This document shows positions 42,138 through 50,307 of a stretch of DNA of 64,000 bases, in pieces. The translations under genes and the position numbers were made by a program. This stretch comes from PGYR01 sp048267165 (GTDB lineage Bacteria; Bacteroidota; Ignavibacteria; Kapaibacteriales; UBA2268): assembly GCA_048267165.1 (NCBI GenBank), contig JBLWYD010000001.1, forward strand, positions 1 through 64,000, in the 5' to 3' direction. Numbering within the stretch: position 1 is the first letter of the stretch; the number at the start of each line of letters is the position of its first letter. The notes under the pieces are model-generated. The model saw only the letters and a list, made by a program, of their open reading frames with translations, had not been told where the DNA came from and ran no database searches.

Positions 42138-44561
42138 TCACTCTTTCAAAAAACCGTATTCGTATATTTTTGGTTTGATTTTATCAGCTAGGAAGTTCAG
42201 CTTATCACGCAAATCGCCAATCAATTCCATATATTTTCCATCATCACTTTTGCTGTTCATTCTGCCTTTGGCATTCCTACCTTGGAAGTGTGCTCTAATG
42301 TCATAGTAACTTGCATTTACGTTTACGTTTGGTTGGCTGTGGTAGTATTTCCATAGCTCTCTGCCTGCATCAAATACGGCTGTTGCTTCTTCTGAAAACT
42401 CTCTTTTAATAATTTGAGGTTTGTCTTTGCCAAACAAACTCGAATCGTTTTCTGTTTTTATTTTTCCGTTAATAAAATCAGTCATAAAGCTACTTTCAAA
42501 TCTATTTTGGGCGTTTACTTCTTGTTCGGTAAAAGGTATCCAGTGGTTGGTGCCTTCATCACTTGTAATTCTATTTTGACCATGAAATAAAGTATAAGCC
42601 AAACAATCATTCTGAAATTCCTCATCAGTTTGCCAACCGTCAGTTGGAAAAAGGAATTGGTCTCTGTCATTGAGCCAATTGGCATTTATACTATGACGAA
42701 CTGAAAGATAAATTGAAATTGGAATTAAATTTTGATCTATAATTCTTATTGCTCCACCTCGCGCCATTTGATTTATTTTTATAAAAACTCTTGCTTGATT
42801 TTGAAAATCTGGAGGGTAATTCGAAAGTAAACCTATGTCGTCATCTCTATCACTTTGGTATTTAACAAACCACTTATTTATACTTTTGGGCAAATTTCCA
42901 TAGAAATTTTTAATCCCTGAATAGTTACCATTTTTATCATATATATCTGTTGAAATCGTGTCTATTTTTGATTTTATTGAGGTATTCCAGATAGTAAATC
43001 CAATAGGGAATTTACCTTTTACATTATCAAATGTTTCAGCAGGTACAATAAAACCGCTTACATATTCAGCTAAAAAGAATTCTTTAAATTTTTTGAAATT
43101 TGACCCATTTATAAACTTCATTTTAGAGAATTGCCCTAATATACTACCTGGTATTCTTTCATAAATAATAGCCATAAATAGAGCAAAAATTTCATTAGTT
43201 GCACTGCTTATTTTAGGTTTAAAATAGTCATTTATTTTAAAGTTGGTAGTTACACCAGTTTTATTTTCTCCAGTTCCCGATACTGTTTTAGTTGAAGTTG
43301 CCTCCGCATACGGTGGATTAATATAAACTATAAGTTTCTTTCGTTTTTCTGGGTCGTTTATTATGTCTTGTAAGCTTTGTGGTAGTTTAGTAAAATCATC
43401 ATTCAAGAAATCAAATTGGAAAACGTGGTTTTCTAATAGGTTTGCACCGTGGTCTATACGCTCATGCATTACGTTTACATCGGCTTGGTCTAGTGTGCTA
43501 GCGTATATGTTGTATTTATTAGTCAAACCTACTAATAGGTTACCTGTACCTGCGGCACAATCCCATATATAATAGTCGTCTTGCCAATCTTCGCCTAAGT
43601 AATCGGTTATGTATTTTTGTGATAATTCCACCCAAATACGAGGAGTGAAAAATGCACCCTTGCGTTCCCTAATGTCTTGCGGTGCAAGTAAATCTCTACG
43701 CTCTATTATGTAATCTTGAAACTCCTTTATTGGTGGTCTTTTGTAGAGTTTCCAGAACTGCGAATAAGCATCTTTATTCCTGATGTTAATAGTAGCATCA
43801 AACATTTGTTTTATGTCTTCTTTGGCTATCTTATAGCCCTGATTTTGGAATACAATAAACAGATTATCCCTTATAGTAGAATCATCAGAAATGTTTTGTG
43901 TGTCTTTGTCATCAACAAATATATCGGCAAGATAAAAATCACTATCATAAATATTCGCTTTTTTTAATTCATCCCAATCAACGTCAATTATCGGTTTTAC
44001 TATCTCAATCCAACGCAAATAGATGGGAATGAAGTTGTTTTTGTCTATTTTGATTTTACTTTTAGTAGTTGCTTTTGCAACATTATTTTTGATGAAAGTA
44101 TTGAGCAACTTTTCATCTTTCTCGTAGTCAAAAACATAAGTTTTAGTTTTTAGAATAGCTACTATACGTTCTTTAATAAGCTGAAATTCTTTCGTTTCGT
44201 GATTACTTGGTGTCACGTTCCAATTAAAGTCGTTGAGATAGAAAATATCTTGAATATTTACATAGTCAACAAATGCTATTTTTTTGAAATCAAACGCACC
44301 TAAAAAAGCAGGCGGCAGAGTCTTATCGAAAGTTCTTGCTTTACCAATAGTCAATATAAGTTGCACAAACATAGTAGGAATATCATAATTTCCCGTTTTG
44401 GCTTCTGCCCACAATAGGGGTATTCTACCGAACACGCTGTCTTGTTTCGGAAAAACAGTAAAATCAATATTCCCGAGAATTTCGGTAGCGTCAAATTGCT
44501 TAAACCAGTCATAACCAACTTTATTTTTTAGTTCTTCTTCACGTATGTTATTATACTTCAT
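42138..44561 (-). CDS. Single-chain type IIG-like restriction-modification enzyme
   Basis: An 807-residue protein. Near the N-terminus WAEAKTG gives E53 and K55 of a PD-(D/E)xK nuclease, with D33 or D41 as the acidic partner. The methylase core contains RKGAFFTPRIWVELS (motif X, ~residue 296), WDCAAGTGNLLVG (motif I, ~327) and INPPYAEA (motif IV, ~411), which indicates N6-adenine methylation. The C-terminal ~300 residues should hold target recognition. It stands alone, with no second methylase beside it, and lies next to the phage-like cluster. Its codons are AT-richer than in the housekeeping genes. Confidence 0.85.
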   Translation of the reverse strand: MKYNNIREEELKNKVGYDWFKQFDATEILGNIDFTVFPKQDSVFGRIPLLWAEAKTGNYDIPTMFVQLILTIGKARTFDKTLPPAFLGAFDFKKIAFVDYVNIQDIFYLNDFNWNVTPSNHETKEFQLIKERIVAILKTKTYVFDYEKDEKLLNTFIKNNVAKATTKSKIKIDKNNFIPIYLRWIEIVKPIIDVDWDELKKANIYDSDFYLADIFVDDKDTQNISDDSTIRDNLFIVFQNQGYKIAKEDIKQMFDATINIRNKDAYSQFWKLYKRPPIKEFQDYIIERRDLLAPQDIRERKGAFFTPRIWVELSQKYITDYLGEDWQDDYYIWDCAAGTGNLLVGLTNKYNIYASTLDQADVNVMHERIDHGANLLENHVFQFDFLNDDFTKLPQSLQDIINDPEKRKKLIVYINPPYAEATSTKTVSGTGENKTGVTTNFKINDYFKPKISSATNEIFALFMAIIYERIPGSILGQFSKMKFINGSNFKKFKEFFLAEYVSGFIVPAETFDNVKGKFPIGFTIWNTSIKSKIDTISTDIYDKNGNYSGIKNFYGNLPKSINKWFVKYQSDRDDDIGLLSNYPPDFQNQARVFIKINQMARGGAIRIIDQNLIPISIYLSVRHSINANWLNDRDQFLFPTDGWQTDEEFQNDCLAYTLFHGQNRITSDEGTNHWIPFTEQEVNAQNRFESSFMTDFINGKIKTENDSSLFGKDKPQIIKREFSEEATAVFDAGRELWKYYHSQPNVNVNASYYDIRAHFQGRNAKGRMNSKSDDGKYMELIGDLRDKLNFLADKIKPKIYEYGFLKE

Positions 44562-44907
44562 CTGTCTTTTCTGTTATTGTTGGGCGTTGTCTTTTCATAT
44601 TAGTTGCTAATATAACAATTATAACTTAAATCTGTGTCGGTGTTAGTAATAATAATTTGCCAAGCACAATTGCTGAGAGGAGACAAGTTAATGGATTCCG
44701 ATTAAATAATATTCAACTCCTGACGGAGTTGTAGGACTATTACTAATTGTTTTGCTACTAATGTTGAACTGCTACGCAGTTCTTTCTTGGACTCTTCGAA
44801 TGCTACGCATCCTCTGAGTGACGGATTATAACTCAAAAAACAATCCTACATTCCCCAACAATTCCATATATTGCAATGTCTTATTTCTTCATTACTTCAG
44901 GCAAAAA
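44562..44907. repeat. Intergenic space with paired hairpin repeats
   Basis: CAACTCC..GGAGTTG (about 44712-44728) and GAACTGC..GCAGTTC (about 44766-44782) are two short palindromes separated by ~38 bp. The same pair with the same spacing recurs at 61252-61268 and 61305-61321. Degenerate pieces of the ~90-bp repeat follow. The promoter of the cyclase must lie at its right end. Confidence 0.65.
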
Positions 44908-47013
44908 ATGAAATCATTACTCTTTGCACTAATAATACTGCTATCAATAAGCATAACAAACCAAGCAACAGCTGACGACAAACCGCTACAAGGACAAGCC
45001 AAAATCGACTCACTACTCGCTGAACTTCCCAATGCAAAGGGTGATACGAATGAGGTGAAATTGTTATATAATTTAAGCTTTTACTTTAATTCTATTAATC
45101 CTGATATGGGAATAGTGTATGGAATGAATGGACTAAAATTGTCCAAAAATATTGATTGGAGAAAAGGACAAGCACAATGCTATAATTCTTTGGGTATAAA
45201 TTATAAAGCCCAATCTAATAATCTCAAAGCATTAGATTATTTTAAAAAAGCATTAACAATTAATGAAGAATTGAGTAATAAAAATGGAATTGCAACTGTT
45301 CTTGGTAATATCGGGAATGTTTATTTTAATCTTACAGATTACCCCAAAGCATTAGAGTATTTTGGCAAAGCGTTGAAAATAGATGAAGAGTTGGGGGATA
45401 AAAATGGAGTAGCAAGACAATTGGGGAGTATAGGAAATGTTTATTTGTATCTATCAGACTATCCCAAAACATTAGAGTATTATCAACAATCCTTAAAAAC
45501 ATATGAAGAGTTGGGGGATAAAAATGGAGTAGCAATTAATCTTGCAAACACCGGGAATATATATCTTTATTGGTCTAAGTATCCCAAAGCATTAGAATAT
45601 TTTGGCAAATCTTTAAAAGTATATGAAGAGTTGCGGGACAAAAATGGACTTGCAAATAATCTTGGGAGTATAGGGATAATTTATTACTATCAATCAAATT
45701 ATCCAAAGGCATTAGAATATTATGGTAAGGCATTAAAGGTAAATGAAGAGCTTGGTAATAAAGTTGGACTTGCAAATAATCTTGGAAATATGGGATTAGT
45801 TTATGATGTTCAGTCAAATTACCTCAAAGCATTAGAATACTATGGGAATGCATTAAAGATTTATAAAAAAATTGGAGATAAAAATGGACTTGCAAATAAT
45901 CTTGGAAATATGGGGCAATTATATCTATCAATCTCACAAGATAGTGTGAGTATTAAACCAAATGAATTAAATGAGTTTGTGAGTTTAAATAAAAGCATTA
46001 ATCTAAACAAATCAATCGAATATTCACTTGAAGCTATAAAAATATATGAAGAAATAGGGGAGCTGAATTCAAAAAGATTGTCAGTGAAAAGCCTTGCTGA
46101 TGCTTACAAGCTAAAAGGTGACTACCTAAATTGGGGAGAAGCGCTTGAAGAACACCACAAACTGAAAGATTCTATATTCAATCAGGAAAATAGTGACAAA
46201 TTAGACGCCCTCGAGAAAGCAAGAGAAGATGATGTAAACCGAATAAAAATAGAGAAACAGCAAGTACAGTTAGCTGCTCAGGAAAACGAGAAGATGTTTA
46301 TCATATATTCTGGAATTGGTATTATTGCATTTGTTATAGCTATACTAATTCTTATCGCTTACCAAAGAAAGAAATCAGATAAGTTATTATATAACGTATT
46401 GCCAATTTCAATAGCCAAGAGACTGAAAAAGAAAGAGCATCCTATCTCTGACCATTTTGATCAGGCATCTATTATCTTCATCGATATTGTTGGCTTTACA
46501 GCTATGTCAAAAAACTCTGACCCAACGGATATAGTAAAAGCATTGAACAAAGTATTCACCCACTATGATTCCATTGCAAGCAAGCACGGATTAGAGAAAA
46601 TCAAGACTATCGGTGATTGCTATATGGCGGCAGCTGGTATTCCTGTTATCCAAACAGACAATACTCTAAGAGCTGCTAGAATGGCAATAGAAGTAAGAGA
46701 TTATATGGTTGATTATTATACTGACCATGGATTTAAACTTGATGTCAGAATAGGACTAGATTGCGGACCTGTAGTAGCTGGTGTAATAGGTGAGAAAAAA
46801 TTCATCTATGACATGTGGTCTGATGCTGTGAACACAGCCAGTAGAATGGAATCAACAGGTCAATCCGGTAGTGTCCATATATCAGAAAGATTCAAAGAAG
46901 CAGTAGCTGAGTTTGACGAGTTTGAATTTATCGATAGAGGCGAAATGGAGATAAAGGGTAAAGGCAAGATGAGGACTTATTTCATTGAGGAGAGGAAAGC
47001 GGAAGTTGTCTGA
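44908..47013 (+). CDS. TPR-containing class III adenylate cyclase
   Basis: A 701-residue sensor cyclase. Signal peptide MKSLLFALIILLSISITNQATA; the ATG at 44908 is chosen over an upstream GTG (44818) because of it. About eight TPR units of 40 residues follow (KALEYFGKALKIDEELGDKNGVA...LGNIGNVYL). A membrane segment (IYSGIGIIAFVIAILILIAYQ) near 470 precedes the cyclase domain: IIFIDIVGFTAMS (metal Asp), KIKTIGDCYMAAAG (Lys for adenine) and MWSDAVNTASRMES (Asp for adenine, Asn/Arg transition-state residues). The Lys/Asp pair points to ATP over GTP. The periplasmic TPR array should sense a protein or peptide and set cAMP (inference). Confidence 0.9.
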   Translation: MKSLLFALIILLSISITNQATADDKPLQGQAKIDSLLAELPNAKGDTNEVKLLYNLSFYFNSINPDMGIVYGMNGLKLSKNIDWRKGQAQCYNSLGINYKAQSNNLKALDYFKKALTINEELSNKNGIATVLGNIGNVYFNLTDYPKALEYFGKALKIDEELGDKNGVARQLGSIGNVYLYLSDYPKTLEYYQQSLKTYEELGDKNGVAINLANTGNIYLYWSKYPKALEYFGKSLKVYEELRDKNGLANNLGSIGIIYYYQSNYPKALEYYGKALKVNEELGNKVGLANNLGNMGLVYDVQSNYLKALEYYGNALKIYKKIGDKNGLANNLGNMGQLYLSISQDSVSIKPNELNEFVSLNKSINLNKSIEYSLEAIKIYEEIGELNSKRLSVKSLADAYKLKGDYLNWGEALEEHHKLKDSIFNQENSDKLDALEKAREDDVNRIKIEKQQVQLAAQENEKMFIIYSGIGIIAFVIAILILIAYQRKKSDKLLYNVLPISIAKRLKKKEHPISDHFDQASIIFIDIVGFTAMSKNSDPTDIVKALNKVFTHYDSIASKHGLEKIKTIGDCYMAAAGIPVIQTDNTLRAARMAIEVRDYMVDYYTDHGFKLDVRIGLDCGPVVAGVIGEKKFIYDMWSDAVNTASRMESTGQSGSVHISERFKEAVAEFDEFEFIDRGEMEIKGKGKMRTYFIEERKAEVV

Positions 47014-47063
47014 AGTTTAGAGATGTATACAATACGTCTCTACAATTTCGCAACACAAAAAAA

Positions 47064-47096
47064 AGCTCTACTTAATTAAAAGTAGAGCTTTTCTCG
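47064..47096 (-). terminator. Hairpin terminator of the tRNA-Pro repeat unit
   Basis: AGCTCTACTT...AAGTAGAGCT with an AT loop, with an A run on the plus strand that reads as T run on the minus strand. Copies at 47237 and 47402; the last one directly follows the functional tRNA. Confidence 0.75.
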
Positions 47097-47126
47097 TTCG
47101 TCGGGCCTGTCAAGCTATAAGCATGA

Positions 47127-47205
47127 GTGGCAGGATTTGAATAACGCTGAAAGCGTCACAAGCTCTGCGGCCCTCACGCCAAAGGCGTGATGCGCTAACC
47201 GGACT
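47127..47205 (-). pseudogene. Degenerate tRNA-Pro copy 1
   Basis: The T-arm segment (GTGGCAGGATTTGAA on plus) and the D-arm segment (TGCGCTAACCGGACT on plus) of tRNA-Pro are intact, but the anticodon arm is replaced by the palindrome TCACGCCAAAGGCGTGA and an extra hairpin (AACGCTGAAAGCGT) is inserted into the T-arm side. The acceptor halves no longer pair. Loop sequence has no U33, so it cannot act as a normal tRNA. Confidence 0.85.
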
Positions 47206-47299
47206 ATTTAGCTCTACAATAATCATATCAAAAAAAAGCTCTACCTAATTAAAAGTAGAGCTTCTCTCGTTCGTCGGGCCTGTCAAGCTATAAGCATGA

Positions 47300-47369
47300 G
47301 TGGCAGGATTTGAATAACGCTGAAAGCGTTACGGCCCTCACGCCAAAGGCGTGATGCGCTAACCGGACT
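47300..47369 (-). pseudogene. Degenerate tRNA-Pro copy 2
   Basis: Like copy 1 but 8 bp shorter on the T-arm side (47330-47335 GTTACGG in place of GTCACAAGCTCTGCGG). Same hairpin-replaced anticodon arm, same defective acceptor. Confidence 0.85.
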
Positions 47370-47440
47370 ATTTAGCTCTACAATAATCATATCAAAAAAA
47401 AAGCTCTACCTAATTAAAAGTAGAGCTTTTCTCGTTCGTG

Positions 47441-47515
47441 TCGGGGTGGCAGGATTTGAACCTGCGGCCCCTTGGTCCCAAACCAAGTGCGCTAACCGGA
47501 CTGCGCCACACCCCG
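47441..47515 (-). tRNA. tRNA-Pro (anticodon TGG)
   Basis: Minus-strand 75-nt cloverleaf: acceptor CGGGGTG / CACCCCG plus A73, D stem GCGC/GCGC, anticodon stem CTTGG/CCAAG with loop TTTGGGA, 5-nt variable region, T stem GCAGG/CCTGC with TTCAAAT loop. CCA is not encoded. It reads CCN proline codons, chiefly CCA and CCG. A hairpin terminator follows at 47402. Confidence 0.96.
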
Positions 47516-47653
47516 AACGGGTATAATATTTTCATCTTCTGTAAAAAAGATAGGCACAAAATTGATAATTCTTTCACTAATTACCAAATTTATTTTTAAA
47601 ACAACTGCATTTATTTTAATTTGAGATTAATTCAAGCATATTTACACAATACT

Positions 47654-48325
47654 ATGAAACTGACAAAAAACGAAGAAGACTACCTAAAGGCACTGTTCAA
47701 CCTTACGATTGAACGCGATGGTGACAAGGCAGGTACTAACCAAGTAGCAGAGCATTTGGGGTTTTCGCCTGCCGCCGTGAATGGAATGTTGAAGAAGCTA
47801 AAGGCCAAAGGACTTGTTTCATATAAGAAATACGGAAAGCTAGAGTTGACCGAAGAAGGCAATAATATAGCTCTGCAACTTATTCGTAAACATAGACTTT
47901 GGGAAACTTTCCTTTATAAATGCATGAATTTCGGCTGGGATGAAGTTCACGTTGTGGCGGAACAGTTAGAACACATAGAATCGGACAAATTAATAGCTGA
48001 GTTGGATAGATTTCTTGGTTTCCCGAGTACTGACCCACACGGTGCTATTATTCCCAACAAAGATGGCGAATATACCGATAGACCTAAGCAAACCCTAAAC
48101 GAAATGGAAGATAATGCTGTTTGTAGGATTGTAGCTGTCAAAGATAGCTCTGTCGAATTTCTCAAATACGTGACAAAAATCGGATTGGAACTTAGCAGTA
48201 AGATCAAAGTCATAGAGAAACGTGAGTTCGACGAATCATCACTTATAGAATTTAATGACAGGCAACTCTCAGTCTCTAAGAAATTCTGCGAGAATATATT
48301 CGTCGAAGAATTAGCAAAAAAATAA
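47654..48325 (+). CDS. DtxR/MntR-family metal-dependent regulator
   Basis: A 223-residue transcription factor that uses Fe(II) or Mn(II) to bind DNA. The winged helix (MKLTKNEEDYLKALFNL...GTNQVAEHLGFSPAAVNGMLKKLKAKGLVSYKKYGKLELTEEG) is followed by a dimerisation domain with metal ligands (RKHRLWETFLYKCMNFGWDEVHVVAEQLEHIES...DRFLGFPSTDPHGAIIP: Cys, His, Glu, Asp). The tail from ~150 is an SH3-like FeoA domain. ATG 47654 is chosen; the TTG at 47621 would add 11 unrelated residues. Next to an HD hydrolase. Its metal (Fe or Mn) cannot be settled from the motif. Confidence 0.9.
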   Translation: MKLTKNEEDYLKALFNLTIERDGDKAGTNQVAEHLGFSPAAVNGMLKKLKAKGLVSYKKYGKLELTEEGNNIALQLIRKHRLWETFLYKCMNFGWDEVHVVAEQLEHIESDKLIAELDRFLGFPSTDPHGAIIPNKDGEYTDRPKQTLNEMEDNAVCRIVAVKDSSVEFLKYVTKIGLELSSKIKVIEKREFDESSLIEFNDRQLSVSKKFCENIFVEELAKK

Positions 48326-48346
48326 CAACAAATACCTAGATAGAAA

Positions 48347-49537
48347 ATGATAAAAAAATCTCTCATAGACTTACTTTTCAAAGGCTTTTCCATAGTTAGA
48401 TGGAATGATAAACTAAGACCCATAGACCTAATCCAAATCGATAAACATTCGCATAAGATGATGATTGCTTATTGCTTCGCCAAATACGAGGAAGAAGCAG
48501 GCAAAGAATTCGTGTGGAATGACATTATCAAAGGCGGTATATACGAGCTTATCAGACGAAACGTGATTAGTGATATACAATCTCCTGTCTTCAAAGAAAT
48601 AAGCAAGAATAAGTCATTAGTTAAAAAGCTCAACTTCATGATATACAAGGAAGTAGAAGGCAAATTCAGCAATGATGAGATAAAAGAAGAGTTCTACCGC
48701 TATATGACCGAAGATGATTATATACACCCCTATAGCCAGCGAATACTCGATGCAGCGCACATATACTCTACCTACTATGAGTTCTTAATAGTCCGCCATG
48801 CAAACCCCGAGGGCTATAAGATAGACCATATTCACAAAGAATTGGTCAACGAAGTTGAGAAATATAGCGATTTGGTGGGCATACAGAATATTCTCAATAA
48901 GCAGAAAATCAAGAATTTCGTAGAACTGACGGGCGAACTCCGCTACCAAGTACGCTGGGGGCATCTGCCACGCATACCCAATACCTCCGTTTTGGGGCAC
49001 ACAATGCTCGTAGCTTGCCTTTCTTACTTCCTGACTAAGGCAATACCGAATGTGGCAGACAAACGCATATACAACAACTTTTGGGGTGGAATATTCCACG
49101 ATTTGCCCGAAGTAGTGACAAGAGACATAATAAAGCCTGTTAAACGCTCCGTACCGGGAATGCAAGAAGAGATAAAACGAATAGAAGAAATGCTTGCTGA
49201 CCAAGAGATATTCCCACAAATAGAAGCAGAATGGATAGACGAGATGAAGTTTTTCACTCGTGATGAGTTCTGTGCTAAGATAAACAATGGCGAGATAGTC
49301 GAGCAAGATGAAATAAACCGAAGTTACAATAGCAACGAGTTCAATCCCTACGATGGCACTTTACTCAAAGTAGCTGACGATTTCGCGGCATTCTTAGAAG
49401 CACGCAATTCAATAGATTACGGTATCCGTTCTAAAGAATTGGAAGAAGCGGCACGAGGAATTACCCGTAAGTATGCTGATAAAACAATAGCCGGAGTTCC
49501 TGTCTATCAACTATTCGACGAATACAACGAGAAGTAA
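48347..49537 (+). CDS. HD-domain phosphohydrolase (YfbR-like)
   Basis: A 396-residue protein whose second half has the HD signature LGHTMLVACLSYFL...FWGGIFHDLPEVVTRDII: H, HD and a later Asp (KVADD near 348). This arrangement resembles YfbR 5'-deoxynucleotidase and its relatives, but the N-terminal ~190 residues (SLIDLLFKGFSIVRWND... ) are an additional, unfamiliar region. Probably hydrolyses a (deoxy)nucleoside monophosphate. It follows the DtxR gene by 21 bp and touches the small membrane gene without gap. Confidence 0.82.
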   Translation: MIKKSLIDLLFKGFSIVRWNDKLRPIDLIQIDKHSHKMMIAYCFAKYEEEAGKEFVWNDIIKGGIYELIRRNVISDIQSPVFKEISKNKSLVKKLNFMIYKEVEGKFSNDEIKEEFYRYMTEDDYIHPYSQRILDAAHIYSTYYEFLIVRHANPEGYKIDHIHKELVNEVEKYSDLVGIQNILNKQKIKNFVELTGELRYQVRWGHLPRIPNTSVLGHTMLVACLSYFLTKAIPNVADKRIYNNFWGGIFHDLPEVVTRDIIKPVKRSVPGMQEEIKRIEEMLADQEIFPQIEAEWIDEMKFFTRDEFCAKINNGEIVEQDEINRSYNSNEFNPYDGTLLKVADDFAAFLEARNSIDYGIRSKELEEAARGITRKYADKTIAGVPVYQLFDEYNEK

Positions 49538-49729
49538 ATGGATCCGAAAATAAAGAATATAGCGATGTTCGTACTTATGGGAGTAGGGTGCTTTTTCTTC
49601 TTCCTGTATTTTGTGAATCTGGAATGGTACTATGCCCTAGGTGTTACGCTGCTGTATATGTATATGCTATTCCGTTCTTTCCAACGCAAAGAAAAGATAT
49701 TAGCAGAGGGAGAGGATGAACCCTTATAG
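49538..49729 (+). CDS. Small two-span membrane protein, paralogue 1
   Basis: A 63-residue protein with two hydrophobic segments (NIAMFVLMGVGCFFFFLYFVNL; YYALGVTLLYMYMLF) and a charged tail. It starts immediately after the HD gene. It has the same layout as the next two genes (short basic N-terminus, two membrane spans around a W-rich turn, charged tail). No known family. Confidence 0.68.
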   Translation: MDPKIKNIAMFVLMGVGCFFFFLYFVNLEWYYALGVTLLYMYMLFRSFQRKEKILAEGEDEPL

Positions 49730-49916
49730 AAAATCAATCCTATTCATGACGCTAATCTCTATTCCGGGGATACTATTATTGTACTATGTGGCTGAGTGGA
49801 GTATCTGGCAAATAGCGGTAATACTTGCTATCCAAACAGTTTACTACCTCTATATATTCAAGAAAGAAAGCAGGAACGAGAAAAAGGATTTAAGCAAGAA
49901 ATTGGGGAAAGGATAA
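49716..49916 (+). CDS. Small two-span membrane protein, paralogue 2
   Basis: A 66-residue protein: MNPYRKS, two spans (ILFMTLISIPGILLLYYVAE; WQIAVILAIQTVYYLYIF) and a Lys/Glu tail. It overlaps paralogue 1 by 14 bp. Clearly similar to paralogue 3 (WSIWQIAVI vs WAIWAIVLV; IPGILLLYYVAEW vs IPAGIALYSIAKW). Confidence 0.7.
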   Translation: MNPYRKSILFMTLISIPGILLLYYVAEWSIWQIAVILAIQTVYYLYIFKKESRNEKKDLSKKLGKG

Positions 49917-49921
49917 ATAGA

Positions 49922-50122
49922 ATGAACAGAAACCAGAAATTATTATTAGTATTCATAGTACTAACTATACCAGCAGGTATTGCACTATACAGTATTGCCA
50001 AATGGGCAATATGGGCTATAGTATTAGTAATAATAATGCAAGGGTTAAACTTTTATTACAGCACTAGAAAGATGTTAAGTGACGAGAAAAAAGAATGGGA
50101 CGAGAAGTGGGGTAAACGTTAA
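49922..50122 (+). CDS. Small two-span membrane protein, paralogue 3
   Basis: A 66-residue protein starting MNRNQKLLLVF at ATG 49922, 5 bp after paralogue 2. Two spans and the tail KMLSDEKKEWDEKWGKR. The ORF in this frame extends upstream, but that part lies inside paralogue 2. With the two others it forms a tandem triplication; function unknown. Confidence 0.7.
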   Translation: MNRNQKLLLVFIVLTIPAGIALYSIAKWAIWAIVLVIIMQGLNFYYSTRKMLSDEKKEWDEKWGKR

Positions 50123-50307
50123 CCGTTTGACTTTATCAATATATCCCATTGCCATCTAGCCTACCCTATTTGCATTATCCACATACTATTACTATATTTA
50201 GCGAAGCCGAACCGTACCACAAGAAAAAACTTTCGTCTTTTGTGAGACGTTTTTGCTGTTGGGGTGTCTATATAGGTATGGACTTGTGCAAATTTGGAAA
50301 AACTATT

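Larger units (their letters stand above)
47055..47520. repeat. Three tandem ~170-bp units derived from tRNA-Pro and its terminator
   Basis: Each unit begins with the hairpin terminator (AGCTCTAC starts at 47064, 47237 and 47402; periods 173 and 165 bp), followed by tRNA-Pro sequence on the minus strand. Only the rightmost unit contains an intact tRNA. The first two carry added hairpins and a different acceptor side. Confidence 0.9.

Noticed and set aside
47127..47369. Two additional tRNA genes next to tRNA-Pro
   Set aside because: Their anticodon arm is a 7-bp-stem hairpin lacking U33 and the acceptor halves do not pair, so they are listed as pseudogenes.
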